Part shown: in pieces, positions 8,275-17,454 of the stretch
Position numbering within the stretch: position 1 is the stretch's first letter
Layout: each line of letters opens with the position of its first letter
Assembly (NCBI RefSeq): GCF_023502145.1
Contig: NZ_JAMFLI010000003.1
Coordinates: 124,001-188,000 of the forward strand
DNA length: 64,000 nucleotides
Direction of reading: 5' to 3'
DNA from: Craterilacuibacter sp. RT1T
Lineage (GTDB): Bacteria > Pseudomonadota > Gammaproteobacteria > Burkholderiales > Chromobacteriaceae
Notes under the pieces: generated by a model
Seen by the model: only the letters and a program-made list of their open reading frames with translations
Databases searched by the model: none
Told to the model about the DNA's origin: nothing
Made by a program: the position numbers and the translations under genes

Positions 8275-10185
8275 TTAGTTTTGCTTGGCTTCCAGTTCTT
8301 CCCAGCGCGCAAGTTTATCCAGCATGGCCAGCTCGATTTCCTCGATGCGCAACTGCCAGGCATGGGCTTGTTGCGGCTGATCGCGAAACACGGCCGGATC
8401 CAGCAGTTTTTGCGTCAACTCGGCCTGCTCGCCTTCCAGTGCGGCAATTTCATCCGGCAACTGGGTCAGCTCGCGCGTCTCATTAAACGATAGTTTGTTG
8501 CGGCTGGCCTTGTTGCGTTCGGCCTTGGCCGTGCTGGCGGCTGCCGGCTTGGCGGCGGCCTCGGCCGGTTTCATAGCGGCCATGCGTGCCTTGGTGTCGA
8601 CCCAGTCCTGATAGCCGCCCGGGTATTCTTCCAGCTTGCCGTCGCCTTCAAACACGATGGTCTGGGTGACGACATTATCGAGGAAGGCACGGTCGTGGCT
8701 GACCAGAAACACGGTGCCGGCATACTGGGTGATCAGTTCTTCCAAGAGCTCCAGCGTATCGATATCCAGATCGTTGGTCGGTTCATCCAGCACCAGTACA
8801 TTAGCCGGGCGGGTAAACAGGCGGGCCAGCAGCAGGCGGTTGCGCTCGCCACCGGACAGCGATTTGACCGGGCTGCGCGCGCGCGCAGGCTCGAACAAAA
8901 AGTCTTCCAGATAGCTCATGACATGCTTTCTGTGGCCGGCGACTTCGATAAAGTCGTTGCCCTGGCTGATCACGTCAGCCACGCTCATTTCTTCGTCCAG
9001 CTGGGTGCGGAACTGGTCGAAGTAGGCAATGTCGAGCTTGGTGCCACGCTTGATGTCGCCGCTATCGGCCTCCAGCTCACCCAGAATCAGTTTGAGCAAG
9101 GTGGTTTTGCCGGCACCATTGGGGCCGATCAGGCCGATCTTGTCGCCGCGCAGGATGCGGGTGGTGAAGTCGCGGATCAGGGTGCGGCTGCCAAAGCCCT
9201 TGCTGACATGTTCCAGCTCGGCCACCAGTTTGCCCGAACGCTCGCCCGGATCCAGCTGGAAGTTGACCTGGCCCACGCGCTCGCGCCGTTGCGAGCGGGC
9301 AACACGCAGCGCTTCCAGGCGGCGTACGCGGCCTTCGTTGCGGGTGCGGCGCGCTTCGACGCCCTTGCGTATCCACGCTTCTTCCTGTGCATGGAATTTG
9401 TCGAACAGACGGGCCTGCTCGGCTTCGACCGCCAGCTCTTCTGCCTTTTTGACGTGGTAGGCGGAGAAGCTGCCGGGGTAACTGCGCAGAATGCCGCGAT
9501 CCAGTTCGATAATGCGCGTGGCGACATTGTCGAGGAAGCGGCGATCGTGAGTGACCAGCAAGACCGAGCCGGCAAAACCCTTGAGCAGGCCTTCCAGCCA
9601 TTCGATGGCGGAAACGTCCAGATGGTTGGTCGGTTCGTCCAGTAGCAAGACATCGGGCTTGGCCGCCAGCGCGCGCGCCAGCGCCACACGCTTTTTCCAG
9701 CCGCCGGACAGGGCGCTGATCTTGACGTCGGGCTTGAGCTCGAGATGGGACAAAGTGGTGGCAATCAGCGCATCGAATGCCCAGCCGTCACGCAATTCGA
9801 TCTCGTGCTGGATATGGGTCATGCGGTGCATCAGACTGTCAAAGTCGGCATCGGGTTGGGTCAGCGCGTCGGCCAGCGCGTGATATTCGGCCAAAAAGGC
9901 CTTGAGTTCGCCCAAACCCTCGGACACGGCTTCGAAAACGGTATGTTCGGGATTGAATTCGGGCTCTTGCGGTACCCAGCCTATGTTCAGATTGCCCTGA
10001 ATATTGATGCGGCCATCGTCGAGGCGCACCATGCCGGCGATAGACTTGATCAGGGAAGATTTGCCGGCGCCATTGCGGCCGATCAGGCCGACGACTTCGC
10101 CTGCCTCCAGGGAAAAATCGACACGGTCCAGTAGGGCGTGGTGTCCGAAGGCAAGGCAAGCCTTCTCGACAGAAATGAGGGCCAT
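8275..10185 (-). CDS. uup: ABC-F family ATPase Uup
   Basis: A 636-residue cytoplasmic protein with two ABC ATPase domains. The first has Walker A GRNGAGKSS, signature ALSGGWKKR and Walker B DVLLLDEPTNHLD. The second has GPNGAGKTT, SLSGGERNR and VLVLDEPTNDLD. A charged linker lies between them and a C-terminal coiled-coil extension covers about residues 560-636, typical of Uup. ABC-F proteins act on ribosomes or DNA intermediates rather than as transporters. The start at 10185 (MALISVEKACLAFG) is favoured over an upstream in-frame start that adds 14 unrelated residues. Divergent from the gene at 10339. Confidence 0.94.
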   Translation of the reverse strand: MALISVEKACLAFGHHALLDRVDFSLEAGEVVGLIGRNGAGKSSLIKSIAGMVRLDDGRINIQGNLNIGWVPQEPEFNPEHTVFEAVSEGLGELKAFLAEYHALADALTQPDADFDSLMHRMTHIQHEIELRDGWAFDALIATTLSHLELKPDVKISALSGGWKKRVALARALAAKPDVLLLDEPTNHLDVSAIEWLEGLLKGFAGSVLLVTHDRRFLDNVATRIIELDRGILRSYPGSFSAYHVKKAEELAVEAEQARLFDKFHAQEEAWIRKGVEARRTRNEGRVRRLEALRVARSQRRERVGQVNFQLDPGERSGKLVAELEHVSKGFGSRTLIRDFTTRILRGDKIGLIGPNGAGKTTLLKLILGELEADSGDIKRGTKLDIAYFDQFRTQLDEEMSVADVISQGNDFIEVAGHRKHVMSYLEDFLFEPARARSPVKSLSGGERNRLLLARLFTRPANVLVLDEPTNDLDIDTLELLEELITQYAGTVFLVSHDRAFLDNVVTQTIVFEGDGKLEEYPGGYQDWVDTKARMAAMKPAEAAAKPAAASTAKAERNKASRNKLSFNETRELTQLPDEIAALEGEQAELTQKLLDPAVFRDQPQQAHAWQLRIEEIELAMLDKLARWEELEAKQN

Positions 10186-10338
10186 GGATGGCTCGCTGGG
10201 TAGTTTGGGATGGCGCGATTGTAGCACGCCATGCGCGCCTGCCTTCGCTACGCCGTGCTAGCCATGTACAATGCGCGCCGTGATGGCTTGCCTTTCATTT
10301 TTTGCCATCACGTTTTGCCCGTCACCCAAGGATAAACC

Positions 10339-10695
10339 ATGTATTTCGTTGATCGTTCCGTCGCCATTATCAAGCCGCGCGCGCCTTTTCTTGCGTGGCT
10401 GCGTACCGTATCCGGCGAGGACATGATAGATCTGACGCTGGACAGCCTGCGTGCCGACTGCACCGCCATGCTTTTGCCCGAGTTCGACGAGCCGGAGCAG
10501 GCGGTTGCCTATATCGACGAGATGGCCGAACAGCTATTCCGTATGGAGCTGGCCAGCTGGCACGAAGACGAGTCGGCCTGGCCTGGCGATATCTCGCTGC
10601 TGGCGTTCTGGCAGTGGTTCGATGTCGAGTTCCACAGCATGGTGCTGGATAGCGTGGACGCCGACATTCTGAATACGCCGACAACCGAGTTGTAA
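10339..10695 (+). CDS. Conserved hypothetical protein, 118 aa
   Basis: A small acidic protein beginning MYFVDRSVAIIKPRAPFLAWL, rich in Asp/Glu and Trp, with no signal peptide or membrane segment. I do not recognise its family. AAGGATAAACC precedes the ATG, supporting the start. It lies seven bases before the YgfX-like gene and is probably co-transcribed with it and folC. Confidence 0.75.
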   Translation: MYFVDRSVAIIKPRAPFLAWLRTVSGEDMIDLTLDSLRADCTAMLLPEFDEPEQAVAYIDEMAEQLFRMELASWHEDESAWPGDISLLAFWQWFDVEFHSMVLDSVDADILNTPTTEL

Positions 10696-10702
10696 GCCCG
10701 GC

Positions 10703-11125
10703 ATGGCGCTGCGGCCGTTTCGCGTGACTTTGCGCCGGTCGCGGCTGGCGCTGCTGCTGTTTTGCCTGTTGGCGGCCTGCTTTGCACTGGCGCTGCTGTA
10801 TTGGCATGGGCCATGGCTTTTGCTGCTTGTGGATCTCGCCTTGTTGCTGGCTTGTTTGCAAAATGAAGGCTGGCTTGCCAATCGCCGCCGGCCCTTGTGT
10901 CTGGACGTGAGCGCCTCGGGTGTACTGAGTGCGGTGTTTGCGGATGGGTGTGAGCTTTGGCTGCTGGATGGCAATAGCCGCAGCAGCCCATGGTTGAGTG
11001 TCGTGATGGCGCATGCCGGCAGTCAAAAGCGCAGGCTGACCTTATGGCCGGACAGCGCAGACGCCGATGGCTTGCGTAAACTGCGCGTTTTTTTGCGCTG
11101 GCAGCCGGATGCGCGCCAGCCTTGA
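10703..11125 (+). CDS. YgfX/CptA-like inner-membrane protein
   Basis: A 140-residue protein with a basic N-terminus, two adjacent hydrophobic helices (about residues 15-55), and a cytoplasmic tail with WLLDGNSRSSPWLSVVM and QKRRLTLWPDS. The layout and the closing arginine-rich LTLWPDS-RKLRVFLRW pattern resemble the YgfX (CptA) family. E. coli YgfX is paired with SdhE/YgfY, but no sdhE-like gene is adjacent here. The assignment is by pattern only. Confidence 0.6.
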   Translation: MALRPFRVTLRRSRLALLLFCLLAACFALALLYWHGPWLLLLVDLALLLACLQNEGWLANRRRPLCLDVSASGVLSAVFADGCELWLLDGNSRSSPWLSVVMAHAGSQKRRLTLWPDSADADGLRKLRVFLRWQPDARQP

Positions 11126-11157
11126 CCCACCCTGACCCCATAATGAGAGTTGTCACC

Positions 11158-12441
11158 ATGATGATACCCAACGCCAGTTCCACGCTTGAGCAGTGGCTTG
11201 CCTATCTGGAAGCCGCCCATCCGGTCACCATCGATATGGGGCTGGCCCGGGTCAATGCGGTCAAGGCGGCCATGCAGCTGGATACCGATTTCCCCGTAGT
11301 ACTGATAGGCGGCACCAATGGCAAGGGTTCGGTCGCCGCCATGCTGTCGACCATTCTGAATCGCGCCGGCTTCAAGGTGGGCACTTATACCTCGCCGCAT
11401 ATCAACGACTACAACGAACGCGTCTCGATTGACCTGCAAAGCGCCAGCGATAGTCTGCTGATTGCCGGTTTTGTCGCGGTGGAGCAGGCGCGCGCCGCGG
11501 TGGGGGTGAGTCTGAGTTATTTCGAGGTGGGAACACTGGCGGCCATGCATTGCTTTATCGGCCAGCAGGTCGATGTCGCAGTGCTGGAAGTGGGCTTGGG
11601 CGGGCGGCTGGATGCCACCAATGCCTTCGATGCCGATGTTGCCGTCGTGGTGAGTGTGGATATTGATCATCAGGCTTTTCTGGGGAATGACCGGGAAAGC
11701 ATAGGTTTTGAAAAAGCCGGTATTTACCGTAGCGGCAAGCCGGCCATTTGCGCCGACCCGAATCCGCCGGCTTCGCTGCTGGCTCATGCCAAGGCCATCG
11801 GTGCGCGTCTTGCGTGCATCGGGCGTGATTACAGCTATAGCCGCATGGATCATCAATGGTCGTTCCGCATGGGCGAGCGTGCCTTACATGCTTTGCCGGT
11901 GCCGGCGCTGCGCGGCGGCTACCAGATGGGTAATGCCGCGGCGGCCTTGGCCGTGCTGGAGGCGCTGCGCCCGCGTTTGCCGGTCAGTCTGGGGGCGATC
12001 AAGCGCGGCTTGCTCGAGGTTGAGTGGCCCGGGCGTTTTCAGGTGCTGCCGGGACGGCCGGTGACGGTGCTGGATGTCGGGCATAACCCGCATGCCGCGC
12101 GGGCCTTGTCGGCCAGCTTGCGCCAGCTGGCGTTTGCCGAAAACCGCTATGCGGTTTTCTCCATGCTGGCGGATAAGGATCTGGACGCGGTGGTCGAGAT
12201 ACTGCGTGACGATATCGACCATTGGTATGTGGGTGGACTGGATGGTCCGCGCTCGCAAAGCGGTGCCGAAATCGCCGAAAAGCTGGCCGCACATGGTCTG
12301 CGCAATATCCATGTTTTTCCCAAAGTAGAAGACGCATGGCATAGCGCCTTATCGCATGCCACAGAGAATGATAGAATCACCGTTTTCGGATCGTTTCATA
12401 CTGTAGCGGCCGTAATGGCCGCACGGACCCAATCTGCTTGA
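11158..12441 (+). CDS. folC: Bifunctional folylpolyglutamate / dihydrofolate synthase
   Basis: A 427-residue Mur-ligase-like enzyme that adds L-glutamate to dihydropteroate and to folates. The ATP-binding loop is IGGTNGKGSVAAML, followed by TSPHINDYNERV and the metal-binding EVGLGGRLDATN, with DVGHNPHAA in the C-terminal domain. Starts at 11143, 11158 and 11161 are all in frame; 11158/11161 fit the family N-terminus best. First of a compact folC-SPOR-cvpA-purF series. Confidence 0.94.
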   Translation: MMIPNASSTLEQWLAYLEAAHPVTIDMGLARVNAVKAAMQLDTDFPVVLIGGTNGKGSVAAMLSTILNRAGFKVGTYTSPHINDYNERVSIDLQSASDSLLIAGFVAVEQARAAVGVSLSYFEVGTLAAMHCFIGQQVDVAVLEVGLGGRLDATNAFDADVAVVVSVDIDHQAFLGNDRESIGFEKAGIYRSGKPAICADPNPPASLLAHAKAIGARLACIGRDYSYSRMDHQWSFRMGERALHALPVPALRGGYQMGNAAAALAVLEALRPRLPVSLGAIKRGLLEVEWPGRFQVLPGRPVTVLDVGHNPHAARALSASLRQLAFAENRYAVFSMLADKDLDAVVEILRDDIDHWYVGGLDGPRSQSGAEIAEKLAAHGLRNIHVFPKVEDAWHSALSHATENDRITVFGSFHTVAAVMAARTQSA

Positions 12442-12448
12442 GGGCGGC

Positions 12449-13192
12449 ATGACCGGACTATCGAGAGATCAAGAACTTACCCAGTTGCGCAAACGTGCGC
12501 GCCGGCGTCTGGTCGGCGCTGTAGCGTTGGTACTGATTGCAACTGTTGTGTTGTGGAATGTGCTGGGCGCCATTCCCGACCAAAAAATGAAACCGGAAGC
12601 CATCGAGGTGATCGGGCATGCCGCATCGGAAGCCGCTGCCGCAGTCGCCGTGCCCGATGCGTCCGCGCCGGTGCTTGACGCCGTGCCCGAGGCATCCGGC
12701 CCGACCGAGATTGTGGCAAGCCTTCCGACCGAACCCGAGCCTGTGCCGTTACCGGCCGTTGCCGTTGCGTCGCCACCGGCAAGCTTGCCGGTCGTGAAGC
12801 CGGTGCCAGAGCCGGTCAAGGTTGCACCCAAACCCGAGCCGGTCAAGCCGCAGCCCAAGCTTGAAACCGTTAAGGCACCAGCGGCGGTTGAACGGGATCC
12901 GCTGGCCATTCTGGAAGGGCGTGAAAGCCATGCGCCGGCCAAGACCGAGGCGGCGCCATCCGGCCGCTTTATGGTGCAATTGGCCGCGCTAAGTGACCCG
13001 GCCAAGGTGGATGCGCTGCGCGCGCGTCTGGCGGCTAACGGCATGTCGGCCCAATTTAGCAAGGTACAGACCAGCAAGGGCGAAGTGGTGCGTGTGCGCA
13101 TGGGGCCTTATGGCAGCCAGGCCGAAGCGCAGGCTGCGCTGGCCCGTTTGTCTAAAGCAGGCGTGAGCGGCATGGTGGTGTCGGCTAAATGA
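12449..13192 (+). CDS. SPOR-domain cell-division protein (DedD-like)
   Basis: A 247-residue protein with a short cytoplasmic N-terminus, one membrane helix at about residues 22-42 (GAVALVLIATVVLWNVLGAI), a long Pro/Ala/Val/Lys-rich periplasmic linker (about 50-165), and a C-terminal SPOR domain beginning at RFMVQLAALSDPAKV. SPOR domains bind denuded septal murein. Position between folC and cvpA matches DedD in other proteobacteria. It overlaps cvpA by four bases. Confidence 0.9.
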   Translation: MTGLSRDQELTQLRKRARRRLVGAVALVLIATVVLWNVLGAIPDQKMKPEAIEVIGHAASEAAAAVAVPDASAPVLDAVPEASGPTEIVASLPTEPEPVPLPAVAVASPPASLPVVKPVPEPVKVAPKPEPVKPQPKLETVKAPAAVERDPLAILEGRESHAPAKTEAAPSGRFMVQLAALSDPAKVDALRARLAANGMSAQFSKVQTSKGEVVRVRMGPYGSQAEAQAALARLSKAGVSGMVVSAK

Positions 13193-13674
13193 CGACTTTT
13201 GACTATGTGATGCTGGCCGTGGTGGTCGGCTCCATGTTGCTGGCGCTGATGCGCGGGCTGATTGCCGAAGTCTTGTCGCTGACCGCCTGGCTGATGGCGT
13301 TCTGGGTGGCCAAGACCTTTGCGCCACTGGCAGCCCATTATCTGCCTTTACCTGGTGATGGTCTGCGTTTGATTGGCGGTTTTATCGTTCTGTTGCTATT
13401 GACCTGGCTTGGCAGCGCGCTCTTGCGTCTGACGCTGACCAGTGTGGTGGATTCGGTCGGTCTGGGCGGGATAAATAAATTGCTGGGGCTGTTTTTCGGG
13501 CTGGCGCGTGGCTTATTGCTGGCTACCGTGCTGGTGATGTTGGGCGGCTTAAGCGACTTGCCCAAAAGCCCGACATGGCAAAATGCGCTACTGGCGCAGC
13601 CATTTGAACAGGTTGCCTTGTCGTTACGGCCATGGCTGCCGCAAGTGCTGGCCGAGCGCATCAAGTTTGGCTGA
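13189..13674 (+). CDS. cvpA: CvpA family inner-membrane protein
   Basis: A 161-residue protein with four predicted membrane helices. It starts MTTFDYVMLAVVVGSMLLALMRG and carries GGINKLLGLFFGLARGL, typical of CvpA (colicin V production/envelope homeostasis). It overlaps the SPOR gene in ATGA, and purF follows 83 bases on, as in many proteobacteria. Confidence 0.92.
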   Translation: MTTFDYVMLAVVVGSMLLALMRGLIAEVLSLTAWLMAFWVAKTFAPLAAHYLPLPGDGLRLIGGFIVLLLLTWLGSALLRLTLTSVVDSVGLGGINKLLGLFFGLARGLLLATVLVMLGGLSDLPKSPTWQNALLAQPFEQVALSLRPWLPQVLAERIKFG

Positions 13675-13683
13675 GCTATTTTT

Positions 13684-13713
13684 GCCATCGGGCAGCATCG
13701 CTGCGCCGATGGC
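13684..13713 (+). other. Hairpin between cvpA and purF
   Basis: GCCATCGG and CCGATGGC form a perfect 8-bp stem with an inner GCAG/CTGC pairing. No T-run follows. It may be an RNA structure that modulates purF expression. Confidence 0.4.
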
Positions 13714-13757
13714 GCGTTCTACCCTTTAAAAACAGAAACCTTCGGGGAAGTCTTGAT

Positions 13758-15281
13758 ATGTGTGGAATTCTCGGCGTTGTTGCCCAGTCGCCCGTCAACC
13801 AGTTGCTGTATGACGGACTACAAGTCCTGCAGCACCGCGGTCAGGATGCAGCAGGGATTGCGACGGCCAATGGCAAGACCTTTCACATGCACAAAGGCAG
13901 CGGCCTGGTGCGTGATGTGTTCCGTACCCGCAATATGCGCTCCTTGTCCGGCCATGCGGGTATTGCGCATGTACGTTACCCGACAGCAGGCTCTGCCGAT
14001 AATCTGGCCGAGGCGCAGCCTTTTTATGTGAACTCCCCCTTCGGTGTAGTGCTGGCGCATAACGGCAACCTGACCAACACCGAAGAGCTCAAGGCCGAGA
14101 TGTACCGGCATGATCTGCGCCATATCAATACCAACTCCGATTCGGAAGTGCTGCTCAATGTATTCGCCCATGAGCTAGCCAACCGGGTCGAGGGCTTCGA
14201 GCTGTCGGTGGATGCGGTATTTGAAGCCATTGCTGCCGTCCACCGCCGGGTCAAGGGTGCTTATGCGGTGGTGGCGATGATTGCCGGTTATGGTCTGGTG
14301 GCCTTTCGCGATCCGAACGGCATTCGTCCGCTGGTGATCGGCACATGCGAGCAAAATGGCCATACCGAGTATATGTTTGCCTCCGAGTCGGTGGCGCTGG
14401 ATTGCTCCGGCTACAGCCTGTTGCGCGATGTAGAGCCGGGTGAATGCGTATATGTCAGCTTTGAGGGTGACTTTCACAGCAAGATAGTCGCCGAAGGTGC
14501 CCAGCATGCGCCTTGCCTGTTTGAGTATGTGTATTTTGCCCGCCCCGATAGCGTGATCGACGGCGCCTCGGTCTATCAGGCCCGTCTGGTGATGGGCGAT
14601 ATGCTGGCCGACAAGGTGCGCCGCGTGTTGCCCGAGCTGGATATCGATGTGGTGGTGCCGATTCCGGACACGAGCCGTCCTAGTGCATTGCAACTGGCGG
14701 TAAGCCTGAATCTGCCATACCGCGAAGGCTTTATTAAAAACCGTTATATCGGCCGCACCTTCATTATGCCGGGCCAGGGCGTGCGCAAAAAATCCGTACG
14801 CCAGAAGCTCAACCCGGTGGGCTGCGAGTTCCGTGACCGCAATGTCTTGCTGGTGGACGACTCCATTGTGCGCGGCACAACCTCGCGCGAGATCGTGCAG
14901 ATGGCGCGTGACGCCGGTGCCAAAAAAGTCTATTTTGCCTCGGCGGCCCCGGCGGTACGTTTCCCCAATGTTTACGGCATCGATATGCCGACCCGGGCCG
15001 AATTGCTGGCTACCGGTCGCAGCGAAGCCGAGATTGCGCGTGAAATCGGTGCCGATGCGGTGATTTACCAGGATCTGGAAGCGCTGGAAGAGGCCGTGCA
15101 TTCGGTCAACCCCAAGCTTAAGCATTTCGAGACCTCGTGCTTCTCCGGGATCTATGTGACCGGCGACATCGATGATGCCTTCCTTGACCGTGTAGAGAGT
15201 GCACGCAAGAAGGGCAGTGAAGGCCCCGAAGCGCAGATGCTGGATTTGAATCTGAATGTGGCCGAGCAGAACCTGATATAA
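13758..15281 (+). CDS. purF: Amidophosphoribosyltransferase
   Basis: A 507-residue enzyme of the first committed step of purine synthesis: PRPP plus glutamine gives phosphoribosylamine. After removal of Met, Cys2 of MCGILGVV is the glutaminase nucleophile. The Ntn domain includes QHRGQDAAGI and the phosphoribosyltransferase domain has the PRPP motif VLLVDDSIVRGTT at about residues 363-376. A 42-codon upstream extension is rejected because Cys2 must be N-terminal; GGGGAAG precedes the ATG. Confidence 0.97.
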   Translation: MCGILGVVAQSPVNQLLYDGLQVLQHRGQDAAGIATANGKTFHMHKGSGLVRDVFRTRNMRSLSGHAGIAHVRYPTAGSADNLAEAQPFYVNSPFGVVLAHNGNLTNTEELKAEMYRHDLRHINTNSDSEVLLNVFAHELANRVEGFELSVDAVFEAIAAVHRRVKGAYAVVAMIAGYGLVAFRDPNGIRPLVIGTCEQNGHTEYMFASESVALDCSGYSLLRDVEPGECVYVSFEGDFHSKIVAEGAQHAPCLFEYVYFARPDSVIDGASVYQARLVMGDMLADKVRRVLPELDIDVVVPIPDTSRPSALQLAVSLNLPYREGFIKNRYIGRTFIMPGQGVRKKSVRQKLNPVGCEFRDRNVLLVDDSIVRGTTSREIVQMARDAGAKKVYFASAAPAVRFPNVYGIDMPTRAELLATGRSEAEIAREIGADAVIYQDLEALEEAVHSVNPKLKHFETSCFSGIYVTGDIDDAFLDRVESARKKGSEGPEAQMLDLNLNVAEQNLI

Positions 15282-15300
15282 GGTCTGGCTATTCAAAGAT

Positions 15301-15349
15301 AAAACGGGGATTTGGCGTCGTGCCTGGCACGGGTGCTGATCCCCGTTTT
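15301..15349 (+). terminator. Hairpin terminator after purF
   Basis: AAAACGGGGA pairs with TCCCCGTTTT across a 29-base loop that contains a small GTGCCTGGCAC hairpin. The T-run is within the stem. A metZ leader element is the alternative. Confidence 0.6.
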
Positions 15350-15398
15350 GCGTATCCGTTTTCTCTCAAATAAATTTATAACCACGACAAAAGAAACC

Positions 15399-16574
15399 AT
15401 GATGAGCGAACCGAAGCTGCACCCAGAAACGCTGGCCATCCGTGCCGGGCGTGAAACCAGCGAATTTAACGAGCACAGTCAGGCGCTGTTTTTGTCGTCC
15501 AGTTTTACTTACGACAATGCCGCCGACGCCGCCGCGATGTTTCTGGGCGAAAAAGAAGGCTACACCTATTCCCGTTTCAGTAACCCGACGGTGACGGCTT
15601 TTCAGCAACGACTGGCGGCGCTGGAGGGCGGGGAGCGTGCCATCGCCACCGCCAGCGGCATGGCGGCCATTCAGGGCGTGATGCTGACCTTTCTGAAGGC
15701 AGGCGACCATATTGTCTCGTCGCAAAGCCTGTTCGGTTCGACCATCAACCTGTTTTCCGGCTTGCTGACCCGTTTTGGTGTCGAGGTCAGCTTTGTTTCG
15801 GCGACAGACCCCGCCGCTTGGCGCGCCGCCATGCGGCCTAATACGCGCTTGCTGTTCCTGGAAACGCCCTCCAATCCCTTGACCGAGATTTCGGACATTG
15901 CCGCGCTGGCCGAACTGGCGCACGCGCATGATGCGCTTTTGGTGGTGGATAACTGTTTTTGTTCGCCGGCCTTGCAGCAGCCTTTGCGTCTGGGGGCGGA
16001 TCTGGTGGTGCACTCGGCGACCAAGTCGCTGGATGGCCATGGCCGCGTACACGGGGGGGCGGTCGTTGGTAACGATGCGCTGATCGAGCAGATTTATCTG
16101 CATGTGCGTACCGCAGGGCCGACCTTGTCGCCCTTCAATGCCTGGGTGCTGCTGTCGGGGTTGGAAACCCTGTTTATCCGCATGGAGCGCCAATGCGCTT
16201 CGGCGCTTGCTCTGGCGCAGTGGCTGGAAACGCAGCCTGGCGTCAAACGCGTGTTTTACCCCGGGCTTGCCAGTCACCCGCAGCACGCGCTGGCGATGCG
16301 CCAGCAAAATGCTGGCGGCACGGTGGTTTCGTTCGAACTGGAAGGCGGACGTGAAGCGGCGTGGCGTATTTACGATGCCTGTCAGGTGTTGTCGCGAACG
16401 GCCAACTTGGGTGATGTGAAGACGACGATTACCCATCCAGCCTCCACCACGCATGCGCGTGTCACACCAGAGGCGCGTGCCAAGGCGGGCATAGGCGAGG
16501 GATTGTTGCGTATTTCGGTTGGCCTTGAGCATATTGACGACCTGAAGCAGGATTTGCAGCGTGGATTGTGCTAA
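15399..16574 (+). CDS. metZ: O-succinylhomoserine sulfhydrylase
   Basis: A 391-residue PLP enzyme of the Cys/Met metabolism family, which makes homocysteine from O-succinylhomoserine and sulfide. The PLP lysine is in VVHSATKSLDGHGRVHGG, and TYSRFSNPTV and SSQSLFGST are family segments. The length and the conserved GRVHGGAVVG pattern fit MetZ better than MetB, but the acyl donor is inferred. Start taken at the first of two adjacent ATG codons; the ribosome site is weak. The longer in-frame start at 15312 lies in the purF terminator. Confidence 0.9.
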   Translation: MMSEPKLHPETLAIRAGRETSEFNEHSQALFLSSSFTYDNAADAAAMFLGEKEGYTYSRFSNPTVTAFQQRLAALEGGERAIATASGMAAIQGVMLTFLKAGDHIVSSQSLFGSTINLFSGLLTRFGVEVSFVSATDPAAWRAAMRPNTRLLFLETPSNPLTEISDIAALAELAHAHDALLVVDNCFCSPALQQPLRLGADLVVHSATKSLDGHGRVHGGAVVGNDALIEQIYLHVRTAGPTLSPFNAWVLLSGLETLFIRMERQCASALALAQWLETQPGVKRVFYPGLASHPQHALAMRQQNAGGTVVSFELEGGREAAWRIYDACQVLSRTANLGDVKTTITHPASTTHARVTPEARAKAGIGEGLLRISVGLEHIDDLKQDLQRGLC

Positions 16575-16620
16575 AGCGCAACAAATATAGAATAGTTACT
16601 CATTTTTCATACGTATAATT

Positions 16621-16654
16621 CAAACGGCAGCTACTTTAGCTGCCGGTTTTTTTT
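16621..16654 (+). terminator. Terminator after metZ
   Basis: CGGCAGCTA and TAGCTGCCG form a perfect 9-bp stem around CTT, followed by eight T. Confidence 0.9.
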
Positions 16655-16684
16655 ACCATGTGGCCATGCCATGGGCAAATTTGC

Positions 16685-16713
16685 TTGACATGGATCAACT
16701 TAAAACGTAAGTT
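16685..16713 (+). promoter_or_regulatory. Probable psrA promoter
   Basis: TTGACA at 16685 and TAAGTT at 16708 are separated by 17 bases, 25 bases before the start codon region. The downstream operator overlaps the expected transcription start. Confidence 0.55.
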
Positions 16714-16714
16714 T

Positions 16715-16734
16715 CAAACGATTGTTCGAACAAT
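16715..16734 (+). promoter_or_regulatory. PsrA-type operator in the psrA leader
   Basis: CAAACGATTGTTCG is followed by AACAAT; within it ATTGTTCGAACAAT (16721-16734) is a perfect 14-bp palindrome. CAAAC-N4-GTTCG resembles the published PsrA recognition pattern (CAAAC-N2-4-GTTTG). A closely related site lies upstream of fadL. It is placed for autorepression. Confidence 0.6.
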
Positions 16735-16737
16735 AAA

Positions 16738-17427
16738 ATGAATACAACAGACCTCACTGCAAACATACAAAAGACGCTTAATGCTATGGAAGTGAATCGC
16801 TCCGATACCGCCACCCGAATACTCGAAGTTTCCGAGTTGCTGTTTGTCGAGCACGGATTCGAGGCGACTTCACTGCGCATGATTACCCAGCAAGCTGAAG
16901 TCAATCTTGCGGCGGTCAACTACCATTTCGGCTCCAAAGATGCGCTATTCGAGTCGGTATTCATGCGGCGCTTTACGCCGCTGATTAGCGCGTGCCTGAC
17001 GGAACTGGATGCGATCGAGGCAAAAGGGGCAGGGGATTCGATAGAGCAGGTGGTGATGACGTTTATTCGTCCTTGCCTGGCGTTATCGCGCGATCCTGCG
17101 CGTGGCGGTGCCTTGTTTGTGCGGCTGCTATCGCGTGCGCTGGTGGAAAACCACAGATTGCTGCGCGAGGCGCTGTCACGCGAATACAGCGAATTTGTCG
17201 AGCGTTATACGCAGGCTTTTCGCCGTGCTTTGCCTGAGCTTGGCGAGCAGGATCTGTCATGGCGCATGCACTTCGCCTTTGGGCTGATGTTCAATGCCTT
17301 TGCCGGTAATGATGTGCTGAAAATCTTCCGTAAAAGCCCGGTGGTGACCGCGCGGGATCCGGAAGCCATTGTCCAGCATCTAGTGCCCTTTGTACTTGCA
17401 GGTCTGACCATGCCTGCTTCTGACTGA
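16738..17427 (+). CDS. psrA: TetR-family fatty-acid regulator, PsrA-like
   Basis: A 229-residue TetR regulator. The DNA-binding domain at about residues 22-68 contains LEVSELLFVEHGFEATSLRM and VNLAAVNYHFGSKDALFESV, which closely matches Pseudomonas PsrA. PsrA homologues repress fatty-acid degradation genes until long-chain fatty acids or acyl-CoA release them. The C-terminal ligand domain is of normal length. fadE follows 27 bases downstream, so the two probably form an operon. Its own leader carries a palindromic operator. Function is inferred from sequence similarity and context. Confidence 0.82.
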   Translation: MNTTDLTANIQKTLNAMEVNRSDTATRILEVSELLFVEHGFEATSLRMITQQAEVNLAAVNYHFGSKDALFESVFMRRFTPLISACLTELDAIEAKGAGDSIEQVVMTFIRPCLALSRDPARGGALFVRLLSRALVENHRLLREALSREYSEFVERYTQAFRRALPELGEQDLSWRMHFAFGLMFNAFAGNDVLKIFRKSPVVTARDPEAIVQHLVPFVLAGLTMPASD

Positions 17428-17454
17428 AACGGGTCAATACGAGGAAACCATAAG

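Noticed and set aside
15301-15398. Possible S-adenosylmethionine or other riboswitch before metZ
   Set aside because: Only a terminator-like hairpin is visible; no conserved aptamer core can be recognised.
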